A stretch of DNA of 64,000 nt from Sphingorhabdus sp. YGSMI21 (GTDB taxonomy: Bacteria; Pseudomonadota; Alphaproteobacteria; Sphingomonadales; Sphingomonadaceae), in NCBI RefSeq assembly GCF_002776575.1, contig NZ_CP022548.1:3053001-3117000 (forward strand). The letters are read 5' to 3'. The translations under genes were made by a program, and so were the position numbers. Below, piece by piece: positions 1 to 8,353 of the stretch (positions within the stretch are counted from its first letter, which is position 1; each line of letters opens with the position of its first letter). A model generated the notes under the pieces. It was given only the letters and a program-made list of their open reading frames with translations, was not told the origin of the DNA and ran no database searches.

Positions 1-1186
1 TTTCCTCGAGCAGTTTTTCCATGACCGTCTGCAGTCGCCGCGCGCCGATATTCTCGACTGTTTCGTTCACGTTCGCGGCGATTTCGGCCAGTTTTCCGAT
101 TGCATCGTCAGTGATCTTGATCGTGACATTTTCCGTCCCGAGCAGGGCGACATATTGTTCCGGCAGATTGGCCCGGGTCTCGGTCAATATCCGGACGAAA
201 TCAGCCTCGGTCAGCGCTCGCAATTCCACCCGGATGGGCAGGCGGCCCTGCAATTCGGGAAGCATGTCGCTGGGTTTCGATATCGAAAAGGCACCGGAGG
301 CGATGAACAGGATATGATCGGTTTTCATCGGACCATATTTGGTCGCAACCGTCGTCCCCTCGATCAATGGAAGCAGGTCGCGCTGGACGCCTTCCCGGCT
401 GACCGATCCGCCGCGCACGTCGCTGACCGCGATCTTGTCGATCTCGTCCAGAAAGACAATGCCGTTGGATTCGGCGTCGGTGATTGCGGCGCGCGAGATA
501 TCCTCGTCATCGAGACGTTTGTCGGATTCTTCCTCGACCAGCTTGTCCCATGCGTCCGCTACCCGCATCTTGCGGCGTTTCATACGCGTCTGGTTGAATG
601 CCTTTCCCATCATGTCCGAGAGGTTGATCATGCCGACCTGGCCACCCATGCCGGGAATATCCATCGGCATATTGGGCGTGTCTTCGACCTCGATCTCGAT
701 CTCGGTGTCGTTCATATGATTGTCGACCACCCGCTGGCGAAAGCTTTCGCGTGTGGCTTCGCTGGCATTCTCGCCGCACAATACATCGAGCAGGCGGTTC
801 ATGGCGGCTTCCGCCGCCGCCTCGTGCACCGCCATTCTCCGGCGCTCGCGTTCCAGCCGCACGGCTTCCTCAGCCAGATCGCGGGCAATCTGCTCGACGT
901 CGCGACCGACATAGCCGACTTCCGTAAACTTGGTGGCTTCAACCTTGATAAAGGGCGCATCGGCCAGTTTTGCCAGACGCCGCGAAATCTCCGTCTTGCC
1001 GCAGCCCGTGGGGCCGATCATCAGGATATTCTTGGGCGTGACTTCCTCGCGCAGTTCGGCGGGAAGCCTCTGGCGGCGCCAGCGGTTGCGCAGGGCAACG
1101 GCGACGGCGCGCTTGGCATCTTGCTGTCCAATTATATGCTCGTCCAGTGACTTGACGATGGTTTTGGGGGTCAGGTTCGCCTGCAT
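1..1186 (-). CDS. hslU: ATP-dependent protease ATPase subunit HslU (ClpY), 3' end cut by window
   Basis: This is the AAA+ unfoldase that feeds proteins into the HslV peptidase in the cytoplasm. The reverse strand reads from ATG at 1186 ([20 protein letters not shown]) without a stop to base 1, giving about 395 residues of a family usually near 430. Walker A (GPTGCGKT) lies at residues 58-65, and Walker B reads IVFLDEIDK. The motif GRLPIRVEL in the second half is typical of HslU. The gene follows hslV with a 43-bp gap, the usual order in alphaproteobacteria, so the two are probably one transcript. The C-terminal tail that docks into HslV is outside the window. Confidence 0.96.
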   Translation of the reverse strand, partial: MQANLTPKTIVKSLDEHIIGQQDAKRAVAVALRNRWRRQRLPAELREEVTPKNILMIGPTGCGKTEISRRLAKLADAPFIKVEATKFTEVGYVGRDVEQIARDLAEEAVRLERERRRMAVHEAAAEAAMNRLLDVLCGENASEATRESFRQRVVDNHMNDTEIEIEVEDTPNMPMDIPGMGGQVGMINLSDMMGKAFNQTRMKRRKMRVADAWDKLVEEESDKRLDDEDISRAAITDAESNGIVFLDEIDKIAVSDVRGGSVSREGVQRDLLPLIEGTTVATKYGPMKTDHILFIASGAFSISKPSDMLPELQGRLPIRVELRALTEADFVRILTETRANLPEQYVALLGTENVTIKITDDAIGKLAEIAANVNETVENIGARRLQTVMEKLLEE

Positions 1187-1229
1187 GCTGATTTTCTCTT
1201 CATTCTTGATATTACGGGGCTGACTATAT

Positions 1230-1796
1230 TCAGCTTTCGCTGTCGAGCATTTCGATCGTGGTCTGGTCATTGGTATAGACACAGATCTCTGCGGCGATCT
1301 CCATCGCCTTTCTGGCGAGCTTTTCTGCGTCTTTCTCGTAATCCAACAGGGCGCGAGCGGCCGAGAGCGCAAAATTTCCGCCCGAACCGATCGCCGCTAT
1401 GCCTTCATTGGGCTCCAGAACGTCTCCGTTACCGGTCAGGATGAGCGTGATATCCTTGTCGGCCACGATCATCAACGCTTCCAGATTGCGCAGATATTTG
1501 TCGGTACGCCAGTCCTTGGCAAGTTCGACAGCCGCGCGCATCAATTGCCCGTTATGCCGTTCCAGTTTGGCTTCGAGCCGCTCGAATAGGGTGAAGGCAT
1601 CGGCAGTCGCGCCGGCAAAACCGCCGATCACCGAGCCGTCGTGCAATTGCCGCACCTTACGGGCATTGCGCTTCATTACCGTCTGACCCATCGATACCTG
1701 ACCGTCGCCTACGACGACGACCTTGCCATTTTTCCGTACCGATAGGATTGTTGTGCCGTGCCATTGTTGCAGGCCATGTTGCTGATTTTCTGTCAT
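1230..1796 (-). CDS. hslV: ATP-dependent protease peptidase subunit HslV (ClpQ)
   Basis: This is the proteasome-like peptidase partner of HslU. The 188-residue reading starts [18 protein letters not shown]. The propeptide would be removed before Thr15 of the GTTIL motif, making that Thr the N-terminal nucleophile. [20 protein letters not shown] and [15 protein letters not shown] match the family. An in-frame GTG 36 bp upstream would add 12 residues ([12 protein letters not shown]) not expected in HslV, so ATG at 1796 is preferred. No Shine-Dalgarno sequence precedes that ATG, and a possible heat-shock promoter lies only about 8 nt upstream, so the message may be leaderless. Downstream is hslU. 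Confidence 0.96.
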   Translation of the reverse strand: MTENQQHGLQQWHGTTILSVRKNGKVVVVGDGQVSMGQTVMKRNARKVRQLHDGSVIGGFAGATADAFTLFERLEAKLERHNGQLMRAAVELAKDWRTDKYLRNLEALMIVADKDITLILTGNGDVLEPNEGIAAIGSGGNFALSAARALLDYEKDAEKLARKAMEIAAEICVYTNDQTTIEMLDSES

Positions 1797-1804
1797 GAAA
1801 CCAG

Positions 1805-1833
1805 ATATGGGTAGTCTGTTCCGAATGTGCAAC
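1805..1833 (-). promoter_or_regulatory. Candidate RpoH (heat-shock) promoter of hslVU
   Basis: On the reverse strand, GTTGCA (1833-1828) is followed after 16 bp by CCCATAT (1811-1805). This resembles the alphaproteobacterial RpoH pattern (CTTG, about 17 bp, CCATNT). The -10 element ends about 8 nt before the hslV ATG, which implies a leaderless transcript. HslVU is a classic heat-shock operon, which makes the match plausible. It rests on one short match and has not been tested. Confidence 0.35.
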
Positions 1834-1906
1834 CAAAGGCTTTGCGGCTTGTCCTCACGTCTGAAAACAGAACGCGAGATTGACGCTTCCCATGAGCCGA
1901 ACAGCC

Positions 1907-1938
1907 AAAAAAAATGGCGGCCGAAGGGCCGCCATTTT
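1907..1938 (-). terminator. Rho-independent terminator after the small secreted protein gene
   Basis: A perfect 12-bp inverted repeat (1911-1922 with 1927-1938, four-base loop, stem core TGGCGGCC) is followed on the reverse strand by a run of eight T. It sits 22 bp past the stop of the leftward gene at 1961-2200 and upstream of hslV, so it should insulate hslVU from that gene. Confidence 0.85.
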
Positions 1939-1960
1939 CAAATTCTGTGTCTGAACTGGT

Positions 1961-2200
1961 TCAGGGGGAGGTTGGCGTATCTTCGCTGCCGTCGGCTGCG
2001 ATGATGATGCCAGCAATCACTGCTGCTGCTGCAAGAATTGCAATGATGATACCGGAGCCGCCTTCGAGATCATTTTCGCCTTCAACAGTTGCGCTGGTAC
2101 GTGCAACAGAAGAAACAGGCTGGGTAGCCTGAGCCAAAACGGGTGCGCTTACAAGCGATGCGGCTGCAGCTGCAGCCATTCCAATTTTACCGAAACGCAT
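1961..2200 (-). CDS. Small exported membrane protein, unknown function
   Basis: The 79-residue product begins MRFGKIGMAAAAAASLVSA and has a Sec-type signal peptide ending near APVLAQA (residues 1-24). A short polar stretch with ENDLEGGSG follows, then one hydrophobic helix (IIIAILAAAAVIAGIIIA, about residues 50-68) and an acidic tail. The start at 2200 is chosen because AAGGAGC lies just upstream and the signal peptide begins there. A longer in-frame start at 2230 adds MKCETLKEQI. The gene is monocistronic, with its own terminator at 1907-1938. Proteins of this design are common in Sphingomonadales. I cannot name a function. Confidence 0.75.
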   Translation of the reverse strand: MRFGKIGMAAAAAASLVSAPVLAQATQPVSSVARTSATVEGENDLEGGSGIIIAILAAAAVIAGIIIAADGSEDTPTSP

Positions 2201-2505
2201 AATTTGCTCCTTCAGGGTTTCGCATTTCACTTAATACGCAGCGATCTTTGGCATAACAGCCTACTGAAATCAACCATCTTATTGTTGAAAATCACAATAT
2301 CGCCAATCAGTTGCAAAGATCACACAGGTCTTAATTTTGCCTGATAAATTGAGCGCTTAACTAAATCCGGCCTGTCCAAGGTTAATTTATCCCGGGCCCG
2401 GTTCCTGTAGCCCTAGGGTTCCAAGGCCTGTGCCAATTCAAGACGTTAACCACAGCGGCCGATTTCGGGCTGGAACATATGCCTAACAAGTTGTTAACCA
2501 AGGCC
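2201..2505. other. 305-bp intergenic region between divergent small genes
   Basis: This AT-richer stretch separates the leftward small exported protein from the rightward small membrane protein and must hold their promoters. I see short self-complementary bits (CCTAGG, CCCGGG near 2392-2415) but no convincing RNA gene, repeat family or known operator. Confidence 0.4.
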
Positions 2506-2724
2506 ATGGATAGAGAGACTTCGAGACCATTGATTCTGCCGGATGACGGCTTACGGCACAGCTTCCGCCGCGGCTTACCGCTAAAAATCGCGGATATCGG
2601 AACAGACAAGCAAGATTCGGACAGAGTATCGGTCGCAAAGCAAAAGGGACTCGGGGAAGATGTCAGCCTGTTTCTGCTTAGCTTCCTTGCCTTCTTTACT
2701 GCGTTTTACATGTTCATTGTCTGA
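2506..2724 (+). CDS. Small C-terminally anchored membrane protein, unknown function
   Basis: The 72-residue reading from ATG 2506 starts MDRETSRPLILPDDGLRHSF. It has a polar, basic first 50 residues and ends in one hydrophobic segment (VSLFLLSFLAFFTAFYMFIV), so the tail would lie in the inner membrane with the rest in the cytoplasm. An earlier in-frame ATG at 2479 would add nine residues. The evidence is the sensible amphipathic layout, an isolated position between two other genes and the absence of a better reading on the other strand. I do not recognise a family. Confidence 0.5.
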   Translation: MDRETSRPLILPDDGLRHSFRRGLPLKIADIGTDKQDSDRVSVAKQKGLGEDVSLFLLSFLAFFTAFYMFIV

Positions 2725-2742
2725 AACGCTTCTGGCGATCGT

Positions 2743-4029
2743 CTAGTCGCAGGCGCGGTGAAGCTGCTGGCCAAGCCATGCCGCCACCAGGCACATGGCC
2801 GCAACCAGCAACAACTGTTCGGTCGTGGAAACGCCCAGCATGCTGAGTCCCAGTGCGACCAGGGCGCCCATGACCATACAGCCCGAATTGACGACATTGT
2901 TCGCGGCAATCGTGCGCGCGGTCTGGCTGATATCGACCGTGGTCGTCAGAAAGGCATATAGGGGCACGACGAACATACCCCCGAATATCGAAACACCGCC
3001 GAGCGTGCCCAGTAGCGCCCATGCACCATCATGGACGATGAAGGTTTCGAACGTATAGAGCTGGCCGTCCGGCAAGCCCTCCCAGCTGCGTGCTATAAAG
3101 TAGAGAATGAGGACGAATACTCCCATCAGAATCACGCTTGCCGGGGCAAAACGCGCCGAAACCTCGCTTTTAAGCAACCGGTTGACCAGAACGGATCCGA
3201 TCGCGATGCCGATGGAGAATACGCCGAGAAAAAGGCTGGCGACTTGCGGCGTCGCCGTAAGCACATTTTCCACCAGCGGTGGAAACTGGATGATCATCAC
3301 CGATCCTATGGTCCAGAAAAAGCTGATCGCGATAATGGCAAGATATAGTCGGCGTACGTGCAGGGTCGCGGAAATCAGCCGGATCGAGGAGCGTACAAAA
3401 TTATAGTCGATCTTCTCGACCTCTTTTTGCGCCGGGGCCGGCGGCATAAACTGGGCGGCGATTCGGCCGATCAGAGCGACCACGAAAACCGCGGCGACCG
3501 CGATCTCTACGCCGTTGCCATCGCGGTCGATGATGATCCCGCCCAGAATCGTACCCGCCAAAATCGCGATATAGGTTCCCGCTTCGACCAGTCCGGTTCC
3601 GGCAAGCACCTCATCTTTCTCCAGATGTTGCGGGAGAACCGCATATTTTATCGGACCGAAAAAGGTGGATTGCAGGCCCAGAAGAAACAAGGCGGTCAGC
3701 ATGACCGGAATCGAATGCAGCCACAGCCCGATCCCGCCGACAATAGCGATAAATATCTCCAGCGTTTTGACGAAGCGCGTGATTCGCGCCTTGTCGTAAT
3801 TGTCTGCCAACTGGCCGGCGAGCGACGAGAACAGGAAGAACGGCAGGATGAACAAGCCGGAAGCCAGAGCATTGAACGCGAAATCCTCGGATTCGCTCTC
3901 GTAAATGCCGTAGGTCACAAGAATGACCATCGAAAATTTGAAGAGGTTGTCGTTAAATGCCCCGAGCAACTGGGTCAGGAACAGCGGCAAAAACCTTCGC
4001 GTCCGCAGCAAATGCGCAGTATTTTGCAT
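2743..4029 (-). CDS. MFS transporter, LplT (lysophospholipid carrier)-like
   Basis: The 428-residue product has about 12 hydrophobic segments and starts MQNTAHLLRTRRFLPLFLTQ, followed by LGAFNDNLFKFSM. This opening is characteristic of the LplT-like carrier domain, found alone or fused to acyltransferase/acyl-ACP synthetase modules, that flips lysophospholipids across the inner membrane. FFGPIKYAVLPQHL is another conserved piece. A 5' extension to 4161 exists in frame but adds 44 non-hydrophobic residues, so ATG 4029 is preferred. Here there is no fused or adjacent acyltransferase. The next gene, divergent, is pgsA, another phospholipid gene. The exact substrate is inferred from the family. 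Confidence 0.8.
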   Translation of the reverse strand: MQNTAHLLRTRRFLPLFLTQLLGAFNDNLFKFSMVILVTYGIYESESEDFAFNALASGLFILPFFLFSSLAGQLADNYDKARITRFVKTLEIFIAIVGGIGLWLHSIPVMLTALFLLGLQSTFFGPIKYAVLPQHLEKDEVLAGTGLVEAGTYIAILAGTILGGIIIDRDGNGVEIAVAAVFVVALIGRIAAQFMPPAPAQKEVEKIDYNFVRSSIRLISATLHVRRLYLAIIAISFFWTIGSVMIIQFPPLVENVLTATPQVASLFLGVFSIGIAIGSVLVNRLLKSEVSARFAPASVILMGVFVLILYFIARSWEGLPDGQLYTFETFIVHDGAWALLGTLGGVSIFGGMFVVPLYAFLTTTVDISQTARTIAANNVVNSGCMVMGALVALGLSMLGVSTTEQLLLVAAMCLVAAWLGQQLHRACD

Positions 4030-4192
4030 AATATGAAAATCTCTTTTCGAGCGAAGGAAGGGCGTTGCCCCATCCTTAGCCCATTCAGCCTTGGGGTCAA
4101 ATCCCATCGCGAATAGCCCGGTTGAGGAATTTCCGCTCAGGTGGGCTGAAACAATTTTCATTTCGCGGGAATCTGTCTATGCGAGAGCCACG

Positions 4193-4765
4193 ATGCTGAA
4201 CTTGCCGAACATATTGACGCTCTCGCGGATTTTCGCGGTGCCGATTCTGGTTTTTCTGCTCTGGCCGAACTTCGAGACGGCCCGGTCGCAACCGCTTCCG
4301 ATCGATTATCTGCTGACCTTCGGTCTCTATTGCCTGATGGCGGTGACCGACTATTTCGACGGCTATCTTGCGCGGTCGCAGGGCACGGTATCCAAACTGG
4401 GCATATTTCTCGATCCCATCGCCGACAAGATCATGGTCGCCGCAGTGGTGCTGATGCTGATCTTCACCCGCGATATCAATGGATGGCACACGATCGCGGC
4501 GATTGTTATATTGTTACGTGAAATCACCGTTTCCGGGCTCCGGGAGTTTCTCGCCGGACTGCAGATCAGCGTGCCCGTGTCGCAACTCGCCAAGTGGAAG
4601 ACCGGTTTTCAGATGATTTCGCTCGGCGCGCTCATTCTGGCGGGCGGCCTGCCGCAATTTCCGGTCGTCCAGACCGTCGGTCTGTGGACTTTGTGGGCCG
4701 CGGCGATCCTGACCCTGATCACGGGCTGGGATTATCTGCGCGTCGGCCTGAAGCATATGGACTGA
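4193..4765 (+). CDS. pgsA: CDP-diacylglycerol--glycerol-3-phosphate 3-phosphatidyltransferase
   Basis: It makes phosphatidylglycerol phosphate from CDP-diacylglycerol and glycerol 3-phosphate in the inner membrane. In the 190-residue product the CDP-alcohol phosphotransferase signature is complete: D56-G57-x2-A60-R61-x8-G70-x3-D74-x3-D78. At least four hydrophobic helices are present. ATG 4193 is chosen because MLNLPNILTLSRI is the usual N-terminus; the open frame continues upstream to 4091. Its stop overlaps the moaD start by one base, so pgsA-moaD-moaE should be co-transcribed. Confidence 0.94.
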   Translation: MLNLPNILTLSRIFAVPILVFLLWPNFETARSQPLPIDYLLTFGLYCLMAVTDYFDGYLARSQGTVSKLGIFLDPIADKIMVAAVVLMLIFTRDINGWHTIAAIVILLREITVSGLREFLAGLQISVPVSQLAKWKTGFQMISLGALILAGGLPQFPVVQTVGLWTLWAAAILTLITGWDYLRVGLKHMD

Positions 4766-5028
4766 TGACGCGTTCGCTCGACATAGTCTATTTCGCCTGG
4801 GTGCGGGAACGGCTTGGCATGGACCAGGAGCGGGTGCAACTGGACGACGACACCGGGACAATCGGCGATGTCCTGACCATGTTGGTTGATCGAGGCGGTA
4901 TCTATGCCGAAATTTTCGCCGATACGGGGAAATTGCGTTTCGCCCTCGATCAGGATTATGCTGTCCTGGCAACCCCGGTCGGGTCGGCGCAGGAGCTGGC
5001 GATTTTTCCGCCGGTAACGGGCGGATGA
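4765..5028 (+). CDS. moaD: Molybdopterin synthase small subunit MoaD
   Basis: This is the ubiquitin-fold sulfur carrier of molybdenum-cofactor synthesis. The 87-residue product starts MTRSLDIVYFAWVRERLG and ends FPPVTGG. The C-terminal Gly-Gly is the part adenylated and thiocarboxylated. The start ATG shares its A with the pgsA TGA stop, and the 3' end overlaps moaE by four bases (ATGA), indicating translational coupling. Only moaD and moaE of the pathway are here; moaA, moaC and moeB are not in the window. Confidence 0.93.
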   Translation: MTRSLDIVYFAWVRERLGMDQERVQLDDDTGTIGDVLTMLVDRGGIYAEIFADTGKLRFALDQDYAVLATPVGSAQELAIFPPVTGG

Positions 5029-5468
5029 TCAAATTAATCGTCGGGACGGAGGATTTCGACATCGGAGTCGAAACGGCTAACGTTGCAGGACAGGGCGGCG
5101 GCGCGATCGCCAGCTTTGTCGGGCAGGTCCGCGATGACGGCAAGCTGCAATCGCTTGAACTGGAACATTATCCGGCAATGACCGACAAGGCCTTGCGCAG
5201 GATCGCGGAAAATGCACTGGCCGACTGGCCGCTACACGCGGTCACGATCATCCACCGCGTTGGGAAATTGTCGGTTGGGGAGAATATTGTACTGGTGGTG
5301 ACTGGATCCGATCATCGCGGCGCGGCAATCGAATCCTGTTCCTTCATCATGGACAAGCTCAAGACCGTGGCTCCGTTCTGGAAGAAGGAAACACGGACAG
5401 ACGGCGCGACGAAATGGATCGAAGAACGCGCGTCCGATGTCGATGCCTCGCAAAAATGGGAAAAATAG
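5025..5468 (+). CDS. moaE: Molybdopterin synthase catalytic subunit MoaE
   Basis: MoaE joins two MoaD thiocarboxylates to precursor Z (cPMP) to make molybdopterin. The 147-residue product contains SFVGQVRDDG, LELEHYPAMTDKAL, HRVGKLSVGE, SDHRGAAIESCSFIMDKLK and PFWKKE, all conserved family blocks. The Lys-rich C-terminal part carries the catalytic lysines. It starts inside the end of moaD. The stop lies seven bases from the end of the convergent oxyR. Confidence 0.95.
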   Translation: MIKLIVGTEDFDIGVETANVAGQGGGAIASFVGQVRDDGKLQSLELEHYPAMTDKALRRIAENALADWPLHAVTIIHRVGKLSVGENIVLVVTGSDHRGAAIESCSFIMDKLKTVAPFWKKETRTDGATKWIEERASDVDASQKWEK

Positions 5469-5475
5469 AGAAGCG

Positions 5476-6399
5476 CTACGACTGGTTTTTCGAGACCCAG
5501 TGCTGCGCCCCTTTCATGATTTCGGCCAGCAACTGAAACTCGCTGCGCCGGGGACTGTTCTTCCGCCAGACCAGTGCGATATCGCGCGTCGCGCGATCCG
5601 AACGCAGAGGTCTTGCCACGATATTCGTGTGGTTCAATATGCCGCTGTCGATCGCCATTTTCGGAAGCAGCGTCAGGCCCAGTCCATTATCGACCATTTG
5701 CACCAGCGTGTGCAGCGAGGTTCCCATCATCCGCGCGGAGGCTCTCAACTCCGGCCGGTTGCAGGCGGCGAGGGCATGGTCCTTCAGGCAATGGCCGTCT
5801 TCGAGCAGCAACAATTGTGTTTCATCGATGCTCGCCGGATCGACCTGTGGTGGCGGATCCCGCGGATCATCTTTCGGGAATGCCACGAATATCTCGTCGC
5901 TGAACAGCACCTCTGCCTCGACATCACCGCAGGGGAAGGGCTGCGCCAGCAGGACGCAGTCGGCATGGCCATGATGCAGGGAATCGCAGGCCGCCTGACT
6001 GGTTTCTTCTTTCAGATAGAGTTTTAGTTCCGGACGTTCCTTGCGCAATTGCGGCAAAAGGCGGGGCAGGAGAAAGGGCGCGATGGTCGGAATGACGCTC
6101 ATCCGGATATCCCCCGCCAGCGGTTTGCCGGCGGACCGCGCCATTTCGGAAAGCTCTTCCGCCTCGCGCAAGATGCGATAGGCCTTCTCGACCATCTGGT
6201 TGCCCAATTCGGTAAAACGCACCACCCTGCGGGTGCGTTCGACCAGCACGATATCGAGCAGCGCTTCCAGTTCCTTGATGCCGGCCGAAAGGGTCGACTG
6301 GGTGACGAAACAGGATTCCGCCGCCTTGCCGAAGTGGCCATGTTCTTTCAGTGCCACGAGATATTGCAGTTGCTTGAGCGTGGGCAGGTAGGTCGACAT
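5476..6399 (-). CDS. oxyR: Hydrogen peroxide-sensing transcriptional regulator OxyR (LysR family)
   Basis: The 307-residue LysR-type regulator has an N-terminal winged helix (residues 1-65, LKQLQYLVALKEHGHFGKAA) and a substrate-binding-like sensor domain. Within the sensor the pair C204 and C213 in GHCLKDHALAAC matches the redox cysteines of OxyR, which form a disulfide on reaction with peroxide. That pair is what separates it from ordinary LysR proteins. It is divergent from cysE, across a 154-bp region that carries LysR-like dyads. katG lies 20 kb away in this window and is a natural target, though that is inference. Confidence 0.92.
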   Translation of the reverse strand: MSTYLPTLKQLQYLVALKEHGHFGKAAESCFVTQSTLSAGIKELEALLDIVLVERTRRVVRFTELGNQMVEKAYRILREAEELSEMARSAGKPLAGDIRMSVIPTIAPFLLPRLLPQLRKERPELKLYLKEETSQAACDSLHHGHADCVLLAQPFPCGDVEAEVLFSDEIFVAFPKDDPRDPPPQVDPASIDETQLLLLEDGHCLKDHALAACNRPELRASARMMGTSLHTLVQMVDNGLGLTLLPKMAIDSGILNHTNIVARPLRSDRATRDIALVWRKNSPRRSEFQLLAEIMKGAQHWVSKNQS

Positions 6400-6400
6400 T

Positions 6401-6450
6401 ATCGAAGCCTTCGATCAGTAGATGAATATTGATCTAATATAGTGATAACG
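6401..6450. promoter_or_regulatory. Candidate LysR-type (OxyR) binding region upstream of oxyR
   Basis: Immediately upstream of the leftward oxyR start is ATCGAA-N3-TTCGAT (6401-6415). It is followed by GATCA...TTGATC and ATC-N9-GAT dyads within an AT-rich stretch up to about 6450. LysR proteins often autoregulate through such T-N11-A dyads near their own start. I cannot fit the enteric OxyR consensus cleanly, so this is a suggestion only. Confidence 0.3.
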
Positions 6451-6553
6451 ATGCTTTTGAAAAGCACCAATGCCAGGTCGGTTGCAAAAAAGAACTGGAA
6501 ATCCCTGCCTGTCGTGCCTAGTTTATGGTCTTCGTAACATCCGGAGGAAATAT

Positions 6554-7258
6554 ATGTTTCGGGAACTCGGTGCTTATCTCGATTCCATCAAGGCCCGCGA
6601 CCCGGCCCCGCGATCGCGCTGGGAAGTGCTGCTCTATCCGGGTGTACTGGCGATTGGCCTGCATCGCTTCGCGCACTGGCTGTTCAAGGGTGAACTCTAT
6701 TTCTTTGCCCGGCTAATCAATCATATTTCCCGTTTTCTGACGGCAATCGATATCCATCCGGGTGCCAAAATCGGCCGGCACCTGTTTATCGACCATGGCT
6801 TTACCGTCATCGGCGAGACCGCTCTTATCGGCGACAATGTCACGATTTATCAATGTGTCACTCTGGGCGGAACCAACCCGACCAATGGCGTCGGCGGCAA
6901 GCGCCATCCGACAATTGAAAATGATGTCATTCTGGGATCCGGTGCCCAGGTGCTCGGCCCGATCACGGTCGGCAAACGGGCCAGGGTTGGCGCCAATGCG
7001 GTTGTCACCCAGGATGTTCCGGAAGGCGCCACGATGGTTGGCGTCCGCGCCCGACCAACATTGGTCGAGGCAAAGGACTATCAGAAGGAATTCGTCCCCT
7101 ACGGCACGCCCTGCAGCGAGATTTTCGACCCGTCGACGCAGAAACTGGAAATTCTCCAGTGCGAGATGGAACAGTTGCAAAAACGCATCGCTACCTTTGC
7201 GAAAGAGCGGAAGGGCGAAGATCCAGCGGTCGAGACAAAGGGACGCGATAGCGCTTGA
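6554..7258 (+). CDS. cysE: Serine O-acetyltransferase (EpsC/CysE type)
   Basis: It catalyses L-serine + acetyl-CoA to O-acetylserine, the first step of cysteine synthesis, in the cytoplasm. The 234-residue product has a helical N-terminus (about 1-65) and then a left-handed beta-helix of hexapeptide repeats (IHPGAKIGRHLFIDHG through VGANAVVTQDVPEGATMVG). His81 in FIDHG is the expected catalytic base. The C-terminal tail (about 180-220) is charged and likely coiled. ATG 6554 follows a good ribosome site, GGAGGAAA. The stop overlaps the next gene (TGATG). Confidence 0.93.
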   Translation: MFRELGAYLDSIKARDPAPRSRWEVLLYPGVLAIGLHRFAHWLFKGELYFFARLINHISRFLTAIDIHPGAKIGRHLFIDHGFTVIGETALIGDNVTIYQCVTLGGTNPTNGVGGKRHPTIENDVILGSGAQVLGPITVGKRARVGANAVVTQDVPEGATMVGVRARPTLVEAKDYQKEFVPYGTPCSEIFDPSTQKLEILQCEMEQLQKRIATFAKERKGEDPAVETKGRDSA

Positions 7259-7611
7259 TGCGTTTCAGCGACTCCAACATATCGCCTTTCCCGCAGCGCG
7301 GTGCACCGTCGCAAGTCGGTTTCGAGCGCCGCGAAATTGAACGGATTCTCAGCCTTTATGGCCGGATGGTCGCCGCCGGGCACTGGAAGGACTATGCTAT
7401 GGATATGCGCCGCGACGTCGCGATATTTGCGGCGTTTCGCCGCGCATCGGAACGGCCGCAAATGCGCATCGAGAAACGTCCGTCCGAACGCAATCGCCAG
7501 GGCATGTGGTCGCTGCACGGCGAACAGGGACAGATTTTAAAGCGCGGCCATGATCTTGCCGGAGTTTTGGCACCGGTGGAGCGCAAGCTTCTGAAACTGG
7601 TCGCAGACTAG
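7258..7611 (+). CDS. DUF2794 domain protein
   Basis: The 117-residue protein is of the DUF2794 family, which is widespread in alphaproteobacteria and has no assigned function. The signature blocks are FERREIERILSLYGRMVAAG, WKDYAMD and MRIEKRPSERNRQGMWSLHG. ATG 7258 overlaps the cysE stop by one base, so it is probably translated from the cysE message. It is basic and soluble, with no signal or membrane segment. A TTG one codon upstream is a poorer start. Confidence 0.88.
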   Translation: MRFSDSNISPFPQRGAPSQVGFERREIERILSLYGRMVAAGHWKDYAMDMRRDVAIFAAFRRASERPQMRIEKRPSERNRQGMWSLHGEQGQILKRGHDLAGVLAPVERKLLKLVAD

Positions 7612-7651
7612 CAGTTCCAGACTAAGCTGGTCCACCGGTTAGAGCCGGATA

Positions 7652-8353
7652 TCAGCCTTCTACAGCATCCGTATCGAGCGCATAGCCCGCCGACCGCACG
7701 GTGCGGATGATATCCGACCGACCGTTGGCGTTCAGCGCCTTTCTCAGCCGCCGGATATGCACATCGACGGTGCGCAATTCGATATCGCTGTCCTGTCCCC
7801 AGACGCTGTCGAGGAGACGCTCGCGGGAAAATACCCAGTTGGGATGTTCCAGAAAATGGCGGAGCAGGCGAAATTCTGTCGGACCAAGCGGGATGGTGTC
7901 GCCGCCCCGTTTGACCTTGTGGCCTACCGTATCCATCTCCAGATCGCCAAAGCTGAGTTTCTCGCCGGCCAGCGCCGGACGCACCCGGCGCAATACGGCC
8001 TTCACCCGGGCGATCAGTTCGCGGGGACTGAACGGCTTGGTGATATAATCATCCGCACCGGTTTCAAGGCCGCGGATCTTGTCCTCTTCCTCGCCGCGCG
8101 CGGTCAGCATGATGATCGGAATATTCGCGGTTTCCGAAGAGCGGCGCAGGCGGCGGCAGACTTCGATCCCGGACAGGCTTTCCAGCATCCAGTCGAGCAG
8201 GATCACGTCGGGCCGATGCTCCTGGACCAGCAGCAAGGCTTCCTCGCCATCCGGTGTGTGGATGACGTCATATTCCTCTTTCTTGAAATTCCAGGTCAGC
8301 AGTTCCGCAAGCGCGGCATCGTCTTCGACCAGCAGTAATTTTGCGTTGACCAT
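7652..8353 (-). CDS. phoB: Phosphate regulon response regulator PhoB
   Basis: This OmpR-family regulator activates pho genes when phosphorylated by PhoR. The 233-residue product has a receiver domain (1-120) with acidic pocket E10-D11-D12 and phospho-acceptor D54 (LLDWMLESLSG), and a conserved Lys in ITKPFSP. A winged-helix DNA-binding domain (about 130-228, ending RTVRSAGYALD) follows. It is the last gene of the leftward cluster; its ATG shares one base with the phoU stop. It is expected to bind the Pho box at 13811-13839. Confidence 0.96.
   Translation of the reverse strand: MVNAKLLLVEDDAALAELLTWNFKKEEYDVIHTPDGEEALLLVQEHRPDVILLDWMLESLSGIEVCRRLRRSSETANIPIIMLTARGEEEDKIRGLETGADDYITKPFSPRELIARVKAVLRRVRPALAGEKLSFGDLEMDTVGHKVKRGGDTIPLGPTEFRLLRHFLEHPNWVFSRERLLDSVWGQDSDIELRTVDVHIRRLRKALNANGRSDIIRTVRSAGYALDTDAVEG

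Noticed and set aside
155..1150. A 331-codon open frame on the + strand
   Set aside because: It is the antisense of hslU, whose reverse-strand reading has Walker motifs; the + strand protein has no recognisable fold.
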